64,000 bases of DNA, taken from assembly GCF_005217615.1 (NCBI RefSeq), contig NZ_SZNK01000001.1, positions 5,676,001 through 5,740,000 of the forward strand. The letters are read 5' to 3'. Below the pieces are notes generated by a model, which saw nothing but the letters and a program-made list of their open reading frames with translations, was not told the DNA's origin and made no database searches. Each line of letters begins with the position of its first letter. Positions within the stretch are counted from its first letter, which is position 1. Source of the DNA: Brevibacillus antibioticus (GTDB taxonomy: Bacteria; Bacillota; Bacilli; Brevibacillales; Brevibacillaceae). Shown here one piece after another: positions 52,209-61,446 of this stretch. The position numbers and the translations under genes are program-made.

Positions 52209-53273
52209 ATGAATCTAGGAATCCAAGTCACGCAAAAGCAACTAATGGATGTGCTGCTAAACGTTGCGGTAGCTCGTCCCGTATTTATTTGGGGCGCACC
52301 GGGAATAGGCAAGTCGTCTCTCGTCGAGGCGTTTGCCGAGCAGGTGGGCCTGCCTTGCGTATCGTTATTGGGTAGTCAGCTGGCACCTGAGGATATTATT
52401 GGTGTCCCACAGATCGTAGACGGGAAAAGCAGATTTTGCCCACCTGCGCAAATTGCGCGAGAAGAACCGTACTGCTTGTTTCTTGACGAATTGAATGCAT
52501 GCTCGCAAGAAGTGCAAAAGGCGTTTTATAGTCTGATTCATGAGCGGAGAATCGGCGATTATCATCTGCCAGAAGGGTCCATTGTGATTGGAGCAGGAAA
52601 CCGCGCGCAGGATAGCGCGATTGTCAAACCGATGTCGTCTGCTCTGATCAACCGGATGTTCCATGTCCAATTGCTAGTTTCGTATGAACAATGGATGAAG
52701 TGGGCGTACAGCAACGGCATTCATTCCTACGTGCTGCAATTTTTAGAGGTGCGCCCGGACTATTTGTGGTCACAGCCACCGAAGAGCGAGGAACCGTTTT
52801 CTACTCCGCGTTCATGGCACATGCTCTCTGATGCCCTGAACGAATTCGGTGAAAACTTGACGACAGAGATGGTGGGGGTACTGGCCTACGGATGCTTGAC
52901 ACCCCAGCATGCTGCTCAATTTCGGGCTTTTCACAAGAATATTCAGGGTAAATACCAGCTCAACCGTATTTTGGAGGGAGAGGCTTCTTTCCCGACGGCC
53001 CCAGAGGATCGGGACGTCCTGTATTTTCTGGCCGATTCTTTCCGTTCGCAGATCAAAAAAGAACTGCCAGCGGATAAAGCCTCCGTTGGGGAGCAGCATA
53101 AACGGTTTGCGCACCGAGCGAAGGGTCTCTTGAAGGAGCTCGCGTCCATCTCACTGGAAATGGCACAGATGATAGTGGCGCGACACGAGGATGGCGACGG
53201 ATTGCCAGACTGGTTCGTCGTGGAGGTCATTCGTGATTTACCGCGATTGGCCATGGATAGGAAGGGCAAATAG
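52209..53273 (+). CDS. MoxR-type AAA+ ATPase
   Basis: 354 residues. Walker A GAPGIGKSS (about residue 29), Walker B CLFLDELNA, sensor 1 GAGNRAQD and arginine-finger region ALINRMFHV. MoxR ATPases act as chaperones with VWA-domain partners, here encoded immediately downstream with 3 bases between. ATG 52209 follows GTGAGGG. Metal-insertion or complex-assembly role inferred. Confidence 0.9.
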   Translation: MNLGIQVTQKQLMDVLLNVAVARPVFIWGAPGIGKSSLVEAFAEQVGLPCVSLLGSQLAPEDIIGVPQIVDGKSRFCPPAQIAREEPYCLFLDELNACSQEVQKAFYSLIHERRIGDYHLPEGSIVIGAGNRAQDSAIVKPMSSALINRMFHVQLLVSYEQWMKWAYSNGIHSYVLQFLEVRPDYLWSQPPKSEEPFSTPRSWHMLSDALNEFGENLTTEMVGVLAYGCLTPQHAAQFRAFHKNIQGKYQLNRILEGEASFPTAPEDRDVLYFLADSFRSQIKKELPADKASVGEQHKRFAHRAKGLLKELASISLEMAQMIVARHEDGDGLPDWFVVEVIRDLPRLAMDRKGK

Positions 53274-53276
53274 CTA

Positions 53277-55076
53277 ATGGCCCGAGGAGTTAAAAACGAC
53301 CCGTCGACGCAAAACTACGAGCAGGCCGTCCATTTTTTGGGTCATCACCCGATGTTTGGTCCCCTGTCCTCGCGAGCGCACTTTATACGTTCCGAGCGAA
53401 GTATTTGTCCAGATAATGGTTGGGTAGTCGTGACCCGGGAAGGCAGCTTGTACGCTCATCCGAAGCGCAGAGGGGAAGTTGGGGAATGGATTTATGTTCT
53501 CGCACATGCGCTGCTGCATTTGGGCTTCGGACATTTTGTGGAAAAAGAGCAGCCAATTTTGTGGAACATCGCATGCGATTGTTATATTACGCGTTTTTTG
53601 AGAGACATGAAGCTGGGGAAGCCTCCTGCTGAAATGGCCTTTGAGCTGGATAAATCGGGAAAGAGCGAAGAAGAGCTGTATGAATGGTTCGTGGAGCATG
53701 GGGTGCCGGAGCATTTGAAGTTGTATGGAACGGGCGGAGAAAAACAGGCAGACATGCTTTTCTCAGATAAATATGTCCGGTGCACCTACAATCGAGATGT
53801 GAAGTGGGAGCGCCTTTTGGGGATCGGGCTGGCGCAAGCGGTGCAAAGTGCTGTCAGCGTAGCGGGCGGCTATTCCGATGCTCTCGGGAATGAAGAGAAC
53901 CAGCTGTCTGAGGCACAAAAGGCCAAGCGCTGGTTCATCAATCATTATCCATTACTAGCTTCGTTAGCGAGTCATTTCACGATTATCGAGGATTCGCAGA
54001 TCTGCCAACGGCTGCAAATCTCGGTGGCAGCCATTGATGTCACATCCAACGAAATCTTCATCAATCCTGCGGCGGGCTTGGATGAAGAGGAATGCAAATT
54101 CGTGATGGCACATGAGCTACTGCACGCAGGACTTCGTCACCACGAACGCTGCCAGGGGCGCGACCCATATTACTGGAATGTCAGTTGCGATTACGTGATT
54201 AATCAATGGCTGATGGAGCTCGGTGTCGGACGTTTTCCGCAAATCGGCGGACTGTACGACCCAGACTTGAAGGGACTCTCGGCAGAGGCGATTTACGATC
54301 GGATCGTGACGGACATGCGGACGTATCGCAAGCTTTACACCTTACGAGGAATCGGTATGGGTGATATTCTGGATGGCGACGATCCGCGTTTTTGGGAAAA
54401 GGGTCCGGGAACGACGCTGGATGACTTTTATCGCAATGCGATGTCGCAAGGCTTGATCTACCATCAGGAGAAAGGGAGAGGGCTTTTGCCTGCGGGCTTG
54501 GTAGAAGAGATTCGCGCCTTGGGGCAACCGCCTATTCCGTGGGATGTTCAGCTTGCTCGTTGGTTTGACGAGCATTTTCCGCCGTTGGAAAAGAGTCGCA
54601 CGTATGCAAGGGCAAGCCGCAGACAGTCCTCAACACCCGACATTGCCCGTCCTGCCTGGAGCTTTCGGGAAACGGATCGGCTTGCACGCACATTTGGCGT
54701 CGTGATCGATACATCCGGCTCGATGGATACCAAGCTACTCGGCAAAGCATTGGGAGCGATCGCGAGCTACAGTGAAGCGCGAGATGTTCCGTATGCGCGC
54801 GTGGTCTTTTGTGATGCGCAGGCGCATGATGCGGGCTACCTTTCTCCTGAGGACATTGCAGGTCGTGTCAAAGTCAAAGGACGCGGGGGAACGATCCTGC
54901 AGCCGGGCATTGACATGCTGGAGAAAGCAACTGATTTTCCGAAGGACGGACCGATTTTGATCATTACCGATGGGGAATGTGATCGGATCAAAGTAACTCG
55001 TAGTCATGCCATCATGCTGCCGAAGGGGAGTAACCTGCCGTTCGTGGCACGAGGACCGGTATTTCGGATGGAATAG
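53277..55076 (+). CDS. VWA-domain protein with tandem DUF2201 metallopeptidase-like domains
   Basis: 599 residues. The first half has two related metallopeptidase-like segments. The first, at about residues 75-120, reads LAHALLHLGFGHF...LWNIACDCYITRFL. The second, at about 275-325, reads MAHELLHAGLRHHERC...YWNVSCDYVINQWL. Only the second keeps the HExxH glutamate. The C-terminal 170 residues are a VWA-like domain with MIDAS DTSGSMD. It is translated together with the MoxR ATPase and is its likely client or partner. Confidence 0.88.
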   Translation: MARGVKNDPSTQNYEQAVHFLGHHPMFGPLSSRAHFIRSERSICPDNGWVVVTREGSLYAHPKRRGEVGEWIYVLAHALLHLGFGHFVEKEQPILWNIACDCYITRFLRDMKLGKPPAEMAFELDKSGKSEEELYEWFVEHGVPEHLKLYGTGGEKQADMLFSDKYVRCTYNRDVKWERLLGIGLAQAVQSAVSVAGGYSDALGNEENQLSEAQKAKRWFINHYPLLASLASHFTIIEDSQICQRLQISVAAIDVTSNEIFINPAAGLDEEECKFVMAHELLHAGLRHHERCQGRDPYYWNVSCDYVINQWLMELGVGRFPQIGGLYDPDLKGLSAEAIYDRIVTDMRTYRKLYTLRGIGMGDILDGDDPRFWEKGPGTTLDDFYRNAMSQGLIYHQEKGRGLLPAGLVEEIRALGQPPIPWDVQLARWFDEHFPPLEKSRTYARASRRQSSTPDIARPAWSFRETDRLARTFGVVIDTSGSMDTKLLGKALGAIASYSEARDVPYARVVFCDAQAHDAGYLSPEDIAGRVKVKGRGGTILQPGIDMLEKATDFPKDGPILIITDGECDRIKVTRSHAIMLPKGSNLPFVARGPVFRME

Positions 55077-55085
55077 CAGTGTTTA

Positions 55086-55107
55086 GGCTCCGTATCGATA
55101 CGGGGCC
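55086..55107 (+). terminator. Hairpin after the MoxR-VWA pair
   Basis: GGCTCCGTATC and GATACGGGGCC form an 11-bp stem with no loop bases shown beyond the turn; the T-run is weak (TTCTTC). Confidence 0.5.
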
Positions 55108-55197
55108 TTCTTCATGATCTTTTTACAATGAAAGGGTAGGAAAAGCAATAAAATAGCTTGTATGATGAAGCGAAAAGCGAAAGAGGTGTACAGCGAA

Positions 55198-56403
55198 GTG
55201 AAGAATAATCTCCTGGAAGAAACCGGGCACCAAATAAGTAGATGGAAAGCTGTGATTGAAGTTCTGCTCGTTTCTGCCAAGCTGGGATTGACTTCATTCG
55301 GTGGTCCCATCGCGCATCTCGGTTATTTTCACAACGAATACATTCGACGAAGAAAATGGATGGATGAGCAAAGCTACGCTGACTTGGTTGCGCTTTGTCA
55401 GTTCCTCCCTGGTCCCGCAAGCAGCCAGGTAGGGATCGGTATTGGGATCATGCGAGCCGGATTGTGGGGAGGGGTTGCTGCATGGATTGGCTTCACTCTG
55501 CCTTCGGTATTGGCGCTCCTGCTATTTGCGTTCACTCTACAAGGAGTGGACAGTGGCAGTGCTGCTTGGATTCACGGTCTAAAATTAGTAGCTGTCGCGA
55601 TTGTTGCTCATGCCGTATGGGGGATGGGTCAAAAGCTGGCCCCGGATCGAACACGGGTGACGATTGCGATCACCGCTACTGCCATCACGTTGTTGTGGCA
55701 TTCTGCATGGAGTCAGGTCACAGTCATGATTCTAGCGGGAATAGCAGGATTGCTTATCTTTCGGCAGCAAAAAGGTTCGGATCTCCCTGAATTTCGTGTG
55801 CCGATCAGTCGTGGACTAGCCATTGCGTGCTGGATGGTTTTTTTCGGACTTTTGCTTGTGCTGCCCATCCTCCGAGAGAGCACAGGCTTTTCCTTAGTAG
55901 CGTTGTTTGAGAGCTTTTACCGAGCGGGCTCACTTGTCTTTGGCGGAGGTCATGTCGTATTGCCTTTGCTAGAGAGGGAAGTGATCCCGACAGGCTGGGT
56001 AACGCAAGAAGCGTTTCTGACGGGCTACGGGGCTACACAAGCAGTACCGGGTCCATTGTTTACATTTGCCGCTTATTTAGGAGCATTGATTGCAGGTGGA
56101 GTCGGTGCGATAGTGGCTACTATAGCCATTTTTCTACCGGCCTTTTTACTCGTCATCGGCGCATTGCCGTTTTGGAATTCCTTAAGGAGAAATTCCAAGA
56201 TCCAAGGAATGCTTATAGGTGTGAATGCAGCGGTCGTCGGTATTTTACTCGCAGCCTTGTACGATCCGATTTGGACAAGTACCATTCTTGCCCCGATGGA
56301 TTTTATCGTAGCGGCTATTTTGTTTATCATGCTGGAGCACTGGAAGCTGCCGCCATGGCTGGTTGTGGTAACCGGGGCATTGTACGGTCTATTGCTTTCT
56401 TAG
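55198..56403 (+). CDS. Chromate transporter, ChrA (CHR) family
   Basis: 401 residues from GTG 55198, after AGAGGTG; an ATG at 55162 without a site is the alternative. It is a fused two-domain CHR protein with SFGGPIAHLGYFHNEY and QFLPGPASSQVGIGIG in the first half, and SLVFGGGHVVLPLLEREV and TGYGATQAVPGPLFTFAAYLG in the second. About ten to twelve membrane helices. It probably exports chromate or imports sulphate-like ions; no chrB-type regulator is nearby. Confidence 0.92.
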   Translation: MKNNLLEETGHQISRWKAVIEVLLVSAKLGLTSFGGPIAHLGYFHNEYIRRRKWMDEQSYADLVALCQFLPGPASSQVGIGIGIMRAGLWGGVAAWIGFTLPSVLALLLFAFTLQGVDSGSAAWIHGLKLVAVAIVAHAVWGMGQKLAPDRTRVTIAITATAITLLWHSAWSQVTVMILAGIAGLLIFRQQKGSDLPEFRVPISRGLAIACWMVFFGLLLVLPILRESTGFSLVALFESFYRAGSLVFGGGHVVLPLLEREVIPTGWVTQEAFLTGYGATQAVPGPLFTFAAYLGALIAGGVGAIVATIAIFLPAFLLVIGALPFWNSLRRNSKIQGMLIGVNAAVVGILLAALYDPIWTSTILAPMDFIVAAILFIMLEHWKLPPWLVVVTGALYGLLLS

Positions 56404-56435
56404 ACTGACAGGTCTCACGAACCAATAAAGCTGGT

Positions 56436-56646
56436 GAGAAGAAAAAGCACAGAACTCGTAGACCTTGACAACGCCTACCCAGTCGGAACTTCCAAAAGAG
56501 GACCACGCTTGTCGAACACTTCTTCCTTGAGAAACTTCCGCCCGTAGGGTGGCTTTGGCTCGACGGTCCCCTTTTGGAAGTGTAGACGGACAGTCAATCC
56601 CCCAGTTGGCGTGTCAGAGTCGTAGAGACCTGTGCTTTTTCTTCTC
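56436..56646. repeat. Large imperfect inverted repeat (structured RNA or MITE-like)
   Basis: The outer 17 bp are a perfect inverted repeat (56436-56452 and 56630-56646: GAGAAGAAAAAGCACAG and complement). A second strong stem is at 56489-56504 with 56565-56580 (CTTCCAAAAGAGGACC against GGTCCCCTTTTGGAAG). Between them the arms match imperfectly (GACCTTGACAACGCC against GACTCTGACACGCC on the other strand). The loop is 56505-56564. No coding frame fits. It fills the gap between chrA and the TetR gene. Confidence 0.75.
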
Positions 56647-56684
56647 CTCCACTATGTTGACTCAAACCCAAATGCTCTTCAGGT

Positions 56685-56736
56685 TTGCCAACTATGTATG
56701 TAACGCTTATAATACTGAATGAAAGTTCAGTATTAT
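56685..56736 (+). promoter_or_regulatory. Promoter and operator of the TetR gene
   Basis: TTGCCA (56685-56690) and TATAAT (56708-56713) are 17 bases apart. A perfect 11-bp inverted repeat ATAATACTGAA (56709-56719) and TTCAGTATTAT (56726-56736) overlaps the -10 box, a typical TetR autorepression site. The half-site ATTCAGTATTTAG recurs near 57389, before the MFS gene. Confidence 0.8.
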
Positions 56737-56761
56737 AGGGTGGGAAGTTGGTGAAGAACCG

Positions 56762-57361
56762 TTGAATAAAAAGAAGCAGCAAACAGAGCAGACAAAGAAG
56801 AAGATAGCGGACGCGTCCAGAATTTTATTTATGCAAAAAGGCTACAAGGCCACATCAATAGAAGATATCGTGAAAGCTACTGGATACAGCGGCGGCAACA
56901 TTTATTATCATTTCAAGAGCAAGGAAGGGCTGTTTTTACATCTGATTGAAGCTTGGAACAGGGAATGGGAAGAGCAGTGGCTGGCAAAGGAACAGCTCTA
57001 TACGACCTCGATCGATAAATTGTACGGAATGGCTGAACATTTTGCGACCGATTTTATGAACCATCCGCTGACCAAGGCTGCTGATGAATTTTTCGACATG
57101 TTGGAGAAGCCTTCGGATGTGGAGGAGCGTATCAACGAAATGATCCAAGGCTATATTGACTTTAATCAACAGTTGCTCCAGAAGGGGATCGATAACGGCG
57201 AATTTGAAATAACGAATGTAACCGGAGTCGCTATTATCTTGGACAGTCTGATGTTTGGTTTAAATCAACACTCGCGCCGAATGGAACGAGAGGAAGCGCT
57301 GGCAACTTTTCGGTTAGCGATGGATGTGTTTTTATTTGGAATTGCCAAACCGTCCCGCTAG
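56762..57361 (+). CDS. TetR-family repressor of the efflux gene
   Basis: 199 residues, TTG start. N-terminal TetR helix-turn-helix (SIEDIVKATGYSGGNIYYHFKSKEGLF) and a helical ligand domain. It sits behind its palindromic operator and 64 bases before the MFS gene, so it should control both and respond to a compound the pump exports. Confidence 0.9.
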   Translation: MNKKKQQTEQTKKKIADASRILFMQKGYKATSIEDIVKATGYSGGNIYYHFKSKEGLFLHLIEAWNREWEEQWLAKEQLYTTSIDKLYGMAEHFATDFMNHPLTKAADEFFDMLEKPSDVEERINEMIQGYIDFNQQLLQKGIDNGEFEITNVTGVAIILDSLMFGLNQHSRRMEREEALATFRLAMDVFLFGIAKPSR

Positions 57362-57425
57362 TTTTTTTACGCGACTATCTAGAATGGATATTCAGTATTT
57401 AGGTAATGGATTGGAGGGATAGGAA

Positions 57426-58655
57426 ATGGCTTTATTATTAAAAAATCAGGGAGCCTTATTGATTCTGATGTTTAATATTTTCCTTGTCTTTACGGGAATC
57501 GGGCTTGTTATACCGATTATGCCAAAGTACATGGAGAGTTTGGGAATTACCGGGGGGACTATTGGCCTGTTAGTTGCAGCCTTTTCGCTAACGCAGCTTC
57601 TTTTTTCCCCCATTGCCGGGCGATGGGCCGATTCATTCGGAAGAAAAAAGATCATTGTAATCGGCTTGGTTGTGTTTGCGATCTCAGAAGGGATGTTCGG
57701 TATAGCGAATTCTCCAGTCCTGCTGTTTGTTTCTAGGATGTTAGGCGGCATCAGTGCCGCACTGATTATGCCGGCCATAATGGCTTATTCAGCAGATATG
57801 ACAACGAATGAAGAACGAGCGGCCGGGATGGGGTATATTACGGCAGCCATTACGACTGGTTTTATTATCGGTCCAGGCATTGGAGGATACATTGCTGAAT
57901 TTGGTATTCGCGTACCTTTTTATACCGCAGGCATTGCGGGACTGATTGCTGCATGCATCACGTTATTCATCCTCAAGGAATCGAAACCTACGGAAGATTC
58001 ATTATCTGACTCTCATTCTAGTGAAAAACAACGAAGCGGTCTTCTTTCCCAGTTAATGCACTCCTATCGAGAGCCTTATTTTTTCAGTTTGATCATTGTG
58101 TTTGTCATGTCTTTCGGACTGGCTAATTTTGAAACGGTCTTTTCCTTGTTTGTCGACCATAAGTTTGGATTTGAGCCGAAAGATATCGCGTTTATCATTA
58201 CATTCGGGTCAATAGCAGGCGCAGTAGTCCAGCTTACTGCCTTTAGCTGGATTATGAATCGCTTTGGCGAGAAAAGGGTCATTTCAGTCTGTCTGCTCTT
58301 TGCTGGTTTGTTTATTGTTCTGACGCTTTTTGTTCACGGATTTTGGATGATTTTTGCCGTTACCTTTATCGTATTTTTGGCGATCGATATTTTGCGACCG
58401 GCCATCAGTACCCAAATGTCGATGCTTGCAAAGGATCAACAGGGGTATGTTGCTGGTCTTAACTCAGCCTTTACCAGTCTTGGCAATATTGCAGGTCCTA
58501 TCGTAGCTGGATTTTTATTCGATATAGATATCAACTATCCGTATGCGCTAGCGTGTATGATTTTGCTTATCTGTTTTGTCTTATCACTGGGAGTTAAAAA
58601 TCGCAACCTGAAGGATGCCAAGGTGGTTTCCAGACAATCGTCCATTCATGGATGA
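57426..58655 (+). CDS. MFS multidrug-efflux-type transporter
   Basis: 409 residues, twelve membrane helices. MFS motif A GRWADSFGRKK after helix 2, antiporter motif C GFIIGPGIGGYIAE in helix 5; close in layout to Bmr/NorA/YfmO drug/H+ antiporters. ATG 57426 follows TTGGAGGG. Regulated by the upstream TetR protein, judging from the shared half-site. Confidence 0.9.
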   Translation: MALLLKNQGALLILMFNIFLVFTGIGLVIPIMPKYMESLGITGGTIGLLVAAFSLTQLLFSPIAGRWADSFGRKKIIVIGLVVFAISEGMFGIANSPVLLFVSRMLGGISAALIMPAIMAYSADMTTNEERAAGMGYITAAITTGFIIGPGIGGYIAEFGIRVPFYTAGIAGLIAACITLFILKESKPTEDSLSDSHSSEKQRSGLLSQLMHSYREPYFFSLIIVFVMSFGLANFETVFSLFVDHKFGFEPKDIAFIITFGSIAGAVVQLTAFSWIMNRFGEKRVISVCLLFAGLFIVLTLFVHGFWMIFAVTFIVFLAIDILRPAISTQMSMLAKDQQGYVAGLNSAFTSLGNIAGPIVAGFLFDIDINYPYALACMILLICFVLSLGVKNRNLKDAKVVSRQSSIHG

Positions 58656-58686
58656 TAAAGCATGGCTCTCCACAGAACAGAAATCA

Positions 58687-58712
58687 GACCAGTCCATTGG
58701 GGCTGGTCTTTT
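58687..58712. terminator. Terminator between the MFS and oxalate decarboxylase genes
   Basis: GACCAGTCC (58687-58695) and GGGCTGGTC (58700-58708) followed by TTTT. Confidence 0.8.
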
Positions 58713-58719
58713 CTTGCAT

Positions 58720-59898
58720 TTACGTGACATAGCCATATCCAGGATATTTGACTACCGGCCATTTATCCTTGCGCAAGGCATCCAGTAATTGAGGGCCTAC
58801 ACACAGGTTGGAAGCGACAAGTTCATGCGGGGTGAGTGCCATCCATTGATTCAGCGACACATCGACAAAGCGGTCACTCTTGAACATTTCCAAAAACCAC
58901 ACTGTTTCCGTCCCAGTATTTTGGATATAATGCCCCGTCGCAAAAGGAACGTAACCGACATCACCTGCTTGGTAGTCAAAGGTTCGAGCGTTTCCATTTC
59001 CGATAAAAACGGTCATGCGTGCTTGGCCTGAAATGTAATATTGCCACTCGTCGTTATTGGGATGCCAGTGCAGCTCTCTCATGGCTCCGGGACGTAGTTC
59101 TACAAGTGCTGCCGCGATTGTTTTGGAGATCGGAAAGTTGCGGGAATCGACGATGCGCACACTGCCTCCGGGTGTAATGAGGGGGCGTTGGGCGAGTAAA
59201 CGATGGGAAAAAGGAAGGGGGACGGTTCCGTATGGAGATTCCACTTCATCTGCTTCGATGGAACCCGGAACCTCGCTCTGATAAATGTACACTTGCTTGT
59301 CGGGAATGTTGGCAAAGGCTGATTCAGGCACACCAAAATTCGCGGAAAGCACATCTGTTGGCGTATGAGCAAACCAATCGGAGATCGATAGCGTATTCAA
59401 ATCGGAAAAATGTCCATCGTCGAAAACGAGCAAAAACTCGCAACCTTCCTCTAGTCCCTGAATCGAGTGGGGGATGCCGGGAGGGAAATACCACAGATCG
59501 CCTTTGCCGATATCTGCGATAAAATTCCGTCCGCGTTGGTCAACGGATGTAATTCGTGCACGGCCGAGTAACATATAGGCCCATTCCGCCTGCTGATGCC
59601 AGTGCAGCTCGCGCACACCGCCTGGCGTCAGGCTCATGTTTACACCCGCAAGTGTAGTGGCGATTGGTAGCTCGCGTATGGTGACTTCACGGGACCAACC
59701 GCCATGATTTAATGTCATGAAGGCATCTGAGAAGGAAAATTTCAGATTGGGCAGCAAGCCCGCATCTGTGACGGGAGGAACTAGCATATTTGGATTTTGC
59801 CGATCACGCATGACGTTCCGTGGGCCGAGATCGACCCATCCGGTCCCGTCTCTCCTCATCGGCTGAGGAATTGGATTCCCTTTGTCTGGCGGATTCAT
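58720..59898 (-). CDS. Bicupin oxalate decarboxylase family protein with altered lid
   Basis: 392 residues from ATG 59898, 8 bases after AAGGAGG. Two cupin domains, each with a complete Mn site: ELHWHQQAEW with PHSIQGL, and ELHWHPNNDEW with GHYIQN. The N-terminal Arg before the first ELHWH is present. The flexible lid that is SENST in B. subtilis OxdC reads SDLNT, so the proton-donor Glu is replaced by Asp. No signal peptide. It either decarboxylates oxalate to formate or acts as an oxidase. Confidence 0.88.
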   Translation of the reverse strand: MNPPDKGNPIPQPMRRDGTGWVDLGPRNVMRDRQNPNMLVPPVTDAGLLPNLKFSFSDAFMTLNHGGWSREVTIRELPIATTLAGVNMSLTPGGVRELHWHQQAEWAYMLLGRARITSVDQRGRNFIADIGKGDLWYFPPGIPHSIQGLEEGCEFLLVFDDGHFSDLNTLSISDWFAHTPTDVLSANFGVPESAFANIPDKQVYIYQSEVPGSIEADEVESPYGTVPLPFSHRLLAQRPLITPGGSVRIVDSRNFPISKTIAAALVELRPGAMRELHWHPNNDEWQYYISGQARMTVFIGNGNARTFDYQAGDVGYVPFATGHYIQNTGTETVWFLEMFKSDRFVDVSLNQWMALTPHELVASNLCVGPQLLDALRKDKWPVVKYPGYGYVT

Positions 59899-60053
59899 TC
59901 GGGCAACCTCCTTCATCCTTGGAGAGGCATAGGTTTTGTCTCACTTCATCCACTAACCATGCCTATGCATCGGCTTACCCGTTATGCAAACATCCAAGCC
60001 GTACTATGGAGGTCGATGTCAACTCATGGGCATTGTTTGGGAAGGAAAGCCTC

Positions 60054-60617
60054 TCACCAATTATTGTTGGGAGTAGTGTCTCGCTTATCTTTCTTTGGAA
60101 AGAGAAAATAGCTGGCTGTAATGATCAGATCAATCCCCAAAACAACGGTCCATAGCCGGAGAATATGCCATAAAGAAGCAGTTCGTTCCGCATCATCGAT
60201 AAAGTAGATGGTCCCCGCTAAGAGAGCCGCCCCAATTACATAGGAGAAGAGATGTCGAAACCAGCTTTTAGCGTAATGCTTGGCGTACTCCATGCCGTAT
60301 AACTTGGGTTTCGCCTTACCTTGCTTGGTGACGTATTGCTGAAATTTTTCATCCGCCCATTGAATCATGCTTTTCCCAAACGCAAGCGATACCCCGATAT
60401 AAACGGCAGCCAGTGCATGAGGAATCGTAGCGGTAGCCCCACGATACAAATCCACGCTCGTAACGACGAGCAAAACTACATCAACAACAGGCGTCAGGGC
60501 GAGAAGAAAAAGCCCGGCTTTTTTTTGTTTGAGCACGTACCTTGTAAAAAGGCCAAGTACAATGACCACCCAAAATGCGATTTCGCATGCGACAATCATC
60601 CATGCAACAAAATTCAC
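60054..60617 (-). CDS. YmcC-like integral membrane protein
   Basis: 187 residues with four to five membrane helices (FVAWMIVACEIAFWVVIVLG at the start) and a charged cytoplasmic loop in the middle (QWADEKFQQYVTKQGKAKPK). It resembles YmcC of Bacillus; function unknown. A divergent TetR gene lies 152 bases away, and the palindrome CTTCTCGTGAGAAG at 60645-60658 lies between, a possible operator. Confidence 0.7.
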   Translation of the reverse strand: MNFVAWMIVACEIAFWVVIVLGLFTRYVLKQKKAGLFLLALTPVVDVVLLVVTSVDLYRGATATIPHALAAVYIGVSLAFGKSMIQWADEKFQQYVTKQGKAKPKLYGMEYAKHYAKSWFRHLFSYVIGAALLAGTIYFIDDAERTASLWHILRLWTVVLGIDLIITASYFLFPKKDKRDTTPNNNW

Positions 60618-60769
60618 TATAATAGGTCCCCTTTTTTGAAGTTTCTTCTCGTGAGAAGTCTTTATAATACATCCGTGCTAGTAAAATGGATTTTATCATC
60701 GCTTCTAAAATAATACAATCATATTACTAAAAGTTGCCTGTCCCTTGTAAAGCTTGTTAAAATACAACT

Positions 60770-61357
60770 ATGCCAAAAATAATCGATCATGAGAAAAGAA
60801 GAGAACAAATAGCAGAAGCAACGTGGCGTGTCATTGTCGAGCAAGGAATGGAGGGAGCGACGGTAAGGGGCATTGCAAAAGAAGCAGGACTTTCATTAGG
60901 TGCTCTGCGACATTACTTCGCAACACAGGATGAACTGTTGATGTATGCCATGCAGCTCGTAAAAGAGAGGGCGACAGCTCGAATTGCTGAAATTTCCGCC
61001 AATGAAAAATGGGCACCAAAAGAGAGAATCACCAAAATCTTTTTGGAGCTTCTCCCTACGAATCAAGAAAAGATGATCGAAATGGAAGTGTGGTTTGCTT
61101 TTACCGTGTACTTCCGACACAAGAAGGAAGGCTTTGACGCACAGCATGACGGGATCTATGCTGGCATCCGCAACCTGTTGGACTCTGCTGATCAATTGAA
61201 TCTATTACGCAAAGAGCTGGACAAAGAGATGGAAGCAGAAAAGCTCTATGCCGTCATCGATGGTCTGGCGCTGCATGCCTATCTCGAACCGCAGCGTGTC
61301 AATGGGGAACGGATTACGGAAGTGCTGGAGCATCATCTTGCATCCTTGTTTCATTAA
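60770..61357 (+). CDS. TetR-family regulator (BetI/PksA-like)
   Basis: 195 residues. Helix-turn-helix GATVRGIAKEAGLSLGALRHYF near the N-terminus, helical BetI-like C-domain. It probably controls the divergent membrane protein gene at 60054-60617. The ribosome site is weak (AAGCTTGTTAAAATACAACT). Confidence 0.85.
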   Translation: MPKIIDHEKRREQIAEATWRVIVEQGMEGATVRGIAKEAGLSLGALRHYFATQDELLMYAMQLVKERATARIAEISANEKWAPKERITKIFLELLPTNQEKMIEMEVWFAFTVYFRHKKEGFDAQHDGIYAGIRNLLDSADQLNLLRKELDKEMEAEKLYAVIDGLALHAYLEPQRVNGERITEVLEHHLASLFH

Positions 61358-61384
61358 CTGACTTTTGCTTTCCTAAACAAAAAC

Positions 61385-61420
61385 AGCCGGGGGTGGTCTT
61401 TGACTGGTCCCGGCTTTTTT
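61385..61420. terminator. Terminator between the TetR and ger genes
   Basis: AGCCGGG (61385-61391) and CCCGGCT (61409-61415) followed by six T; an A-run on the other side makes it usable from both strands. Confidence 0.85.
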
Positions 61421-61446
61421 CTATCGGAGATGGCCTTGATATCGGT

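Noticed and set aside
52209..55076. MoxR ATPase pair as part of the tail system
   Set aside because: It lies 23 kb away, belongs to a different ATPase class and has a dedicated VWA partner.
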